NCBI RefSeq assembly: GCF_023715225.1
Contig: NZ_JAMBNS010000016.1
Span: 1-64,000, forward strand
Length of the DNA stretch: 64,000 nucleotides
Source: Robertmurraya korlensis
GTDB taxonomy: Bacteria; Bacillota; Bacilli; Bacillales; Cytobacillaceae
Direction of reading: 5' to 3'
Made by a program: the position numbers and the translations under genes. Positions 63,797 through 64,000 of the stretch are shown here, in pieces. The notes under the pieces were generated by a model, which was not told the DNA's origin, did no database searches, and worked only from the letters and a program-made list of their open reading frames with translations. Positions within the stretch are counted from its first letter, which is position 1, and the number at the start of each line of letters is the position of its first letter.

Positions 63797-64000
63797 CTAA
63801 AAAATACTGAGGTCATATACCTCTGCAAGATGTTTTAATAACTCAACACCTGCCAGACTATTTCCATATTCATCTATAGCAGGTCCATAAATCCCAATAC
63901 CACACCCTGTTTGAAAAGGTGTATTTTGTCGATATCTCGCTGGAACAGATGCCATAATCCCACCCGATACGCCACTTTTTGCTGGTATTCCAACAAATGC
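63797..64000 (-). CDS. glsA: Glutaminase, C-terminal part (partial at window edge)
   Basis: The minus strand is open from the window edge to a TAG at 63797 (67 codons). It reads VGIPAKSGVSGGIMASVP, GCGIGIYGPAIDEYGNS and LAGVELLKHLAEVYDLSIF, which is the conserved C-terminus of serine-dependent-type glutaminases (GlsA/YbaS). The SGVSGG serine region is part of the active site. The start lies beyond the right edge. It lies 51 bases upstream of ansA on the same strand. Confidence 0.9.
   Translation of the reverse strand, partial: AFVGIPAKSGVSGGIMASVPARYRQNTPFQTGCGIGIYGPAIDEYGNSLAGVELLKHLAEVYDLSIF

Overview
The window comes from a low-GC Gram-positive bacterium of the Bacillaceae. The left edge carries the first ~70 bases of a 16S rRNA gene (minus strand) of Bacillus type. 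Ribosome binding sites are strong GGAGG-type, with many GTG and TTG starts. The order yeaC-yeaD-yebA-guaA-pbuG is that known from Bacillus subtilis. The species cannot be named from the sequence alone.

Layout. 1-320: 16S start with tandem rrn promoters. 0.9-4.1 kb: glcT-ptsG glucose PTS with an antiterminator target overlapping a terminator. 4.2-12.0 kb (minus): MoxR ATPase, DUF58 protein, transglutaminase, then guaA and pbuG, each behind its own guanine riboswitch. 12.3-15.3 kb (plus): GH65 disaccharide phosphorylase and beta-phosphoglucomutase behind a LacI-type operator. 15.8-21.7 kb: a 1392-residue secreted nuclease/5'-nucleotidase and a VWA lipoprotein. 22.1-23.3 kb: an MFS exporter.

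23.7-42.0 kb (minus) is a complete type VIIb secretion locus in the Staphylococcus order esxA-esaA-essA-esaB-essB-essC. It is followed by small helical partner proteins, a WXG100 protein and two polymorphic-toxin effectors. The effectors share about 405 N-terminal residues but end in different toxin domains: an EssD/YeeF-type nuclease with a YezG/DUF600 immunity protein, and a TNT-type NADase-like domain with an Imm59-like protein. Remnants of a third effector, of a second immunity gene and of an orphan reading frame show repeated recombination here.

42.5-47.7 kb: a chemoreceptor, a DUF1858/DUF438 pair behind an Fnr-like site, a DUF454 membrane protein and a DUF4317 protein. 48.1-54.7 kb (minus): a nikABCDE-like metal/peptide ABC importer with a near-perfect Fur box on its promoter. 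Its second permease gene is broken by a 1473-bp IS3-family element flanked by ATC duplications. 54.8-56.9 kb: a divergent XRE-cupin regulator and a PLP aminotransferase. 57.3-59.3 kb: a VCBS-repeat protein and a Gly/Ser/Cys-tailed membrane protein. 59.7-64.0 kb (minus): a glutaminase-asparaginase-aspartase-NhaC antiporter cluster, cut by the right edge.

A separate layer is a family of five ~190-bp intergenic elements (669-863, 15525-15716, 23422-23614, 47811-48001, 56965-57155). Each is built from four short hairpin palindromes of the form CGGA-GAAAT-TCCG at fixed spacing with conserved spacers. Four of the five lie between convergent genes. This is the least explained structure in the window.
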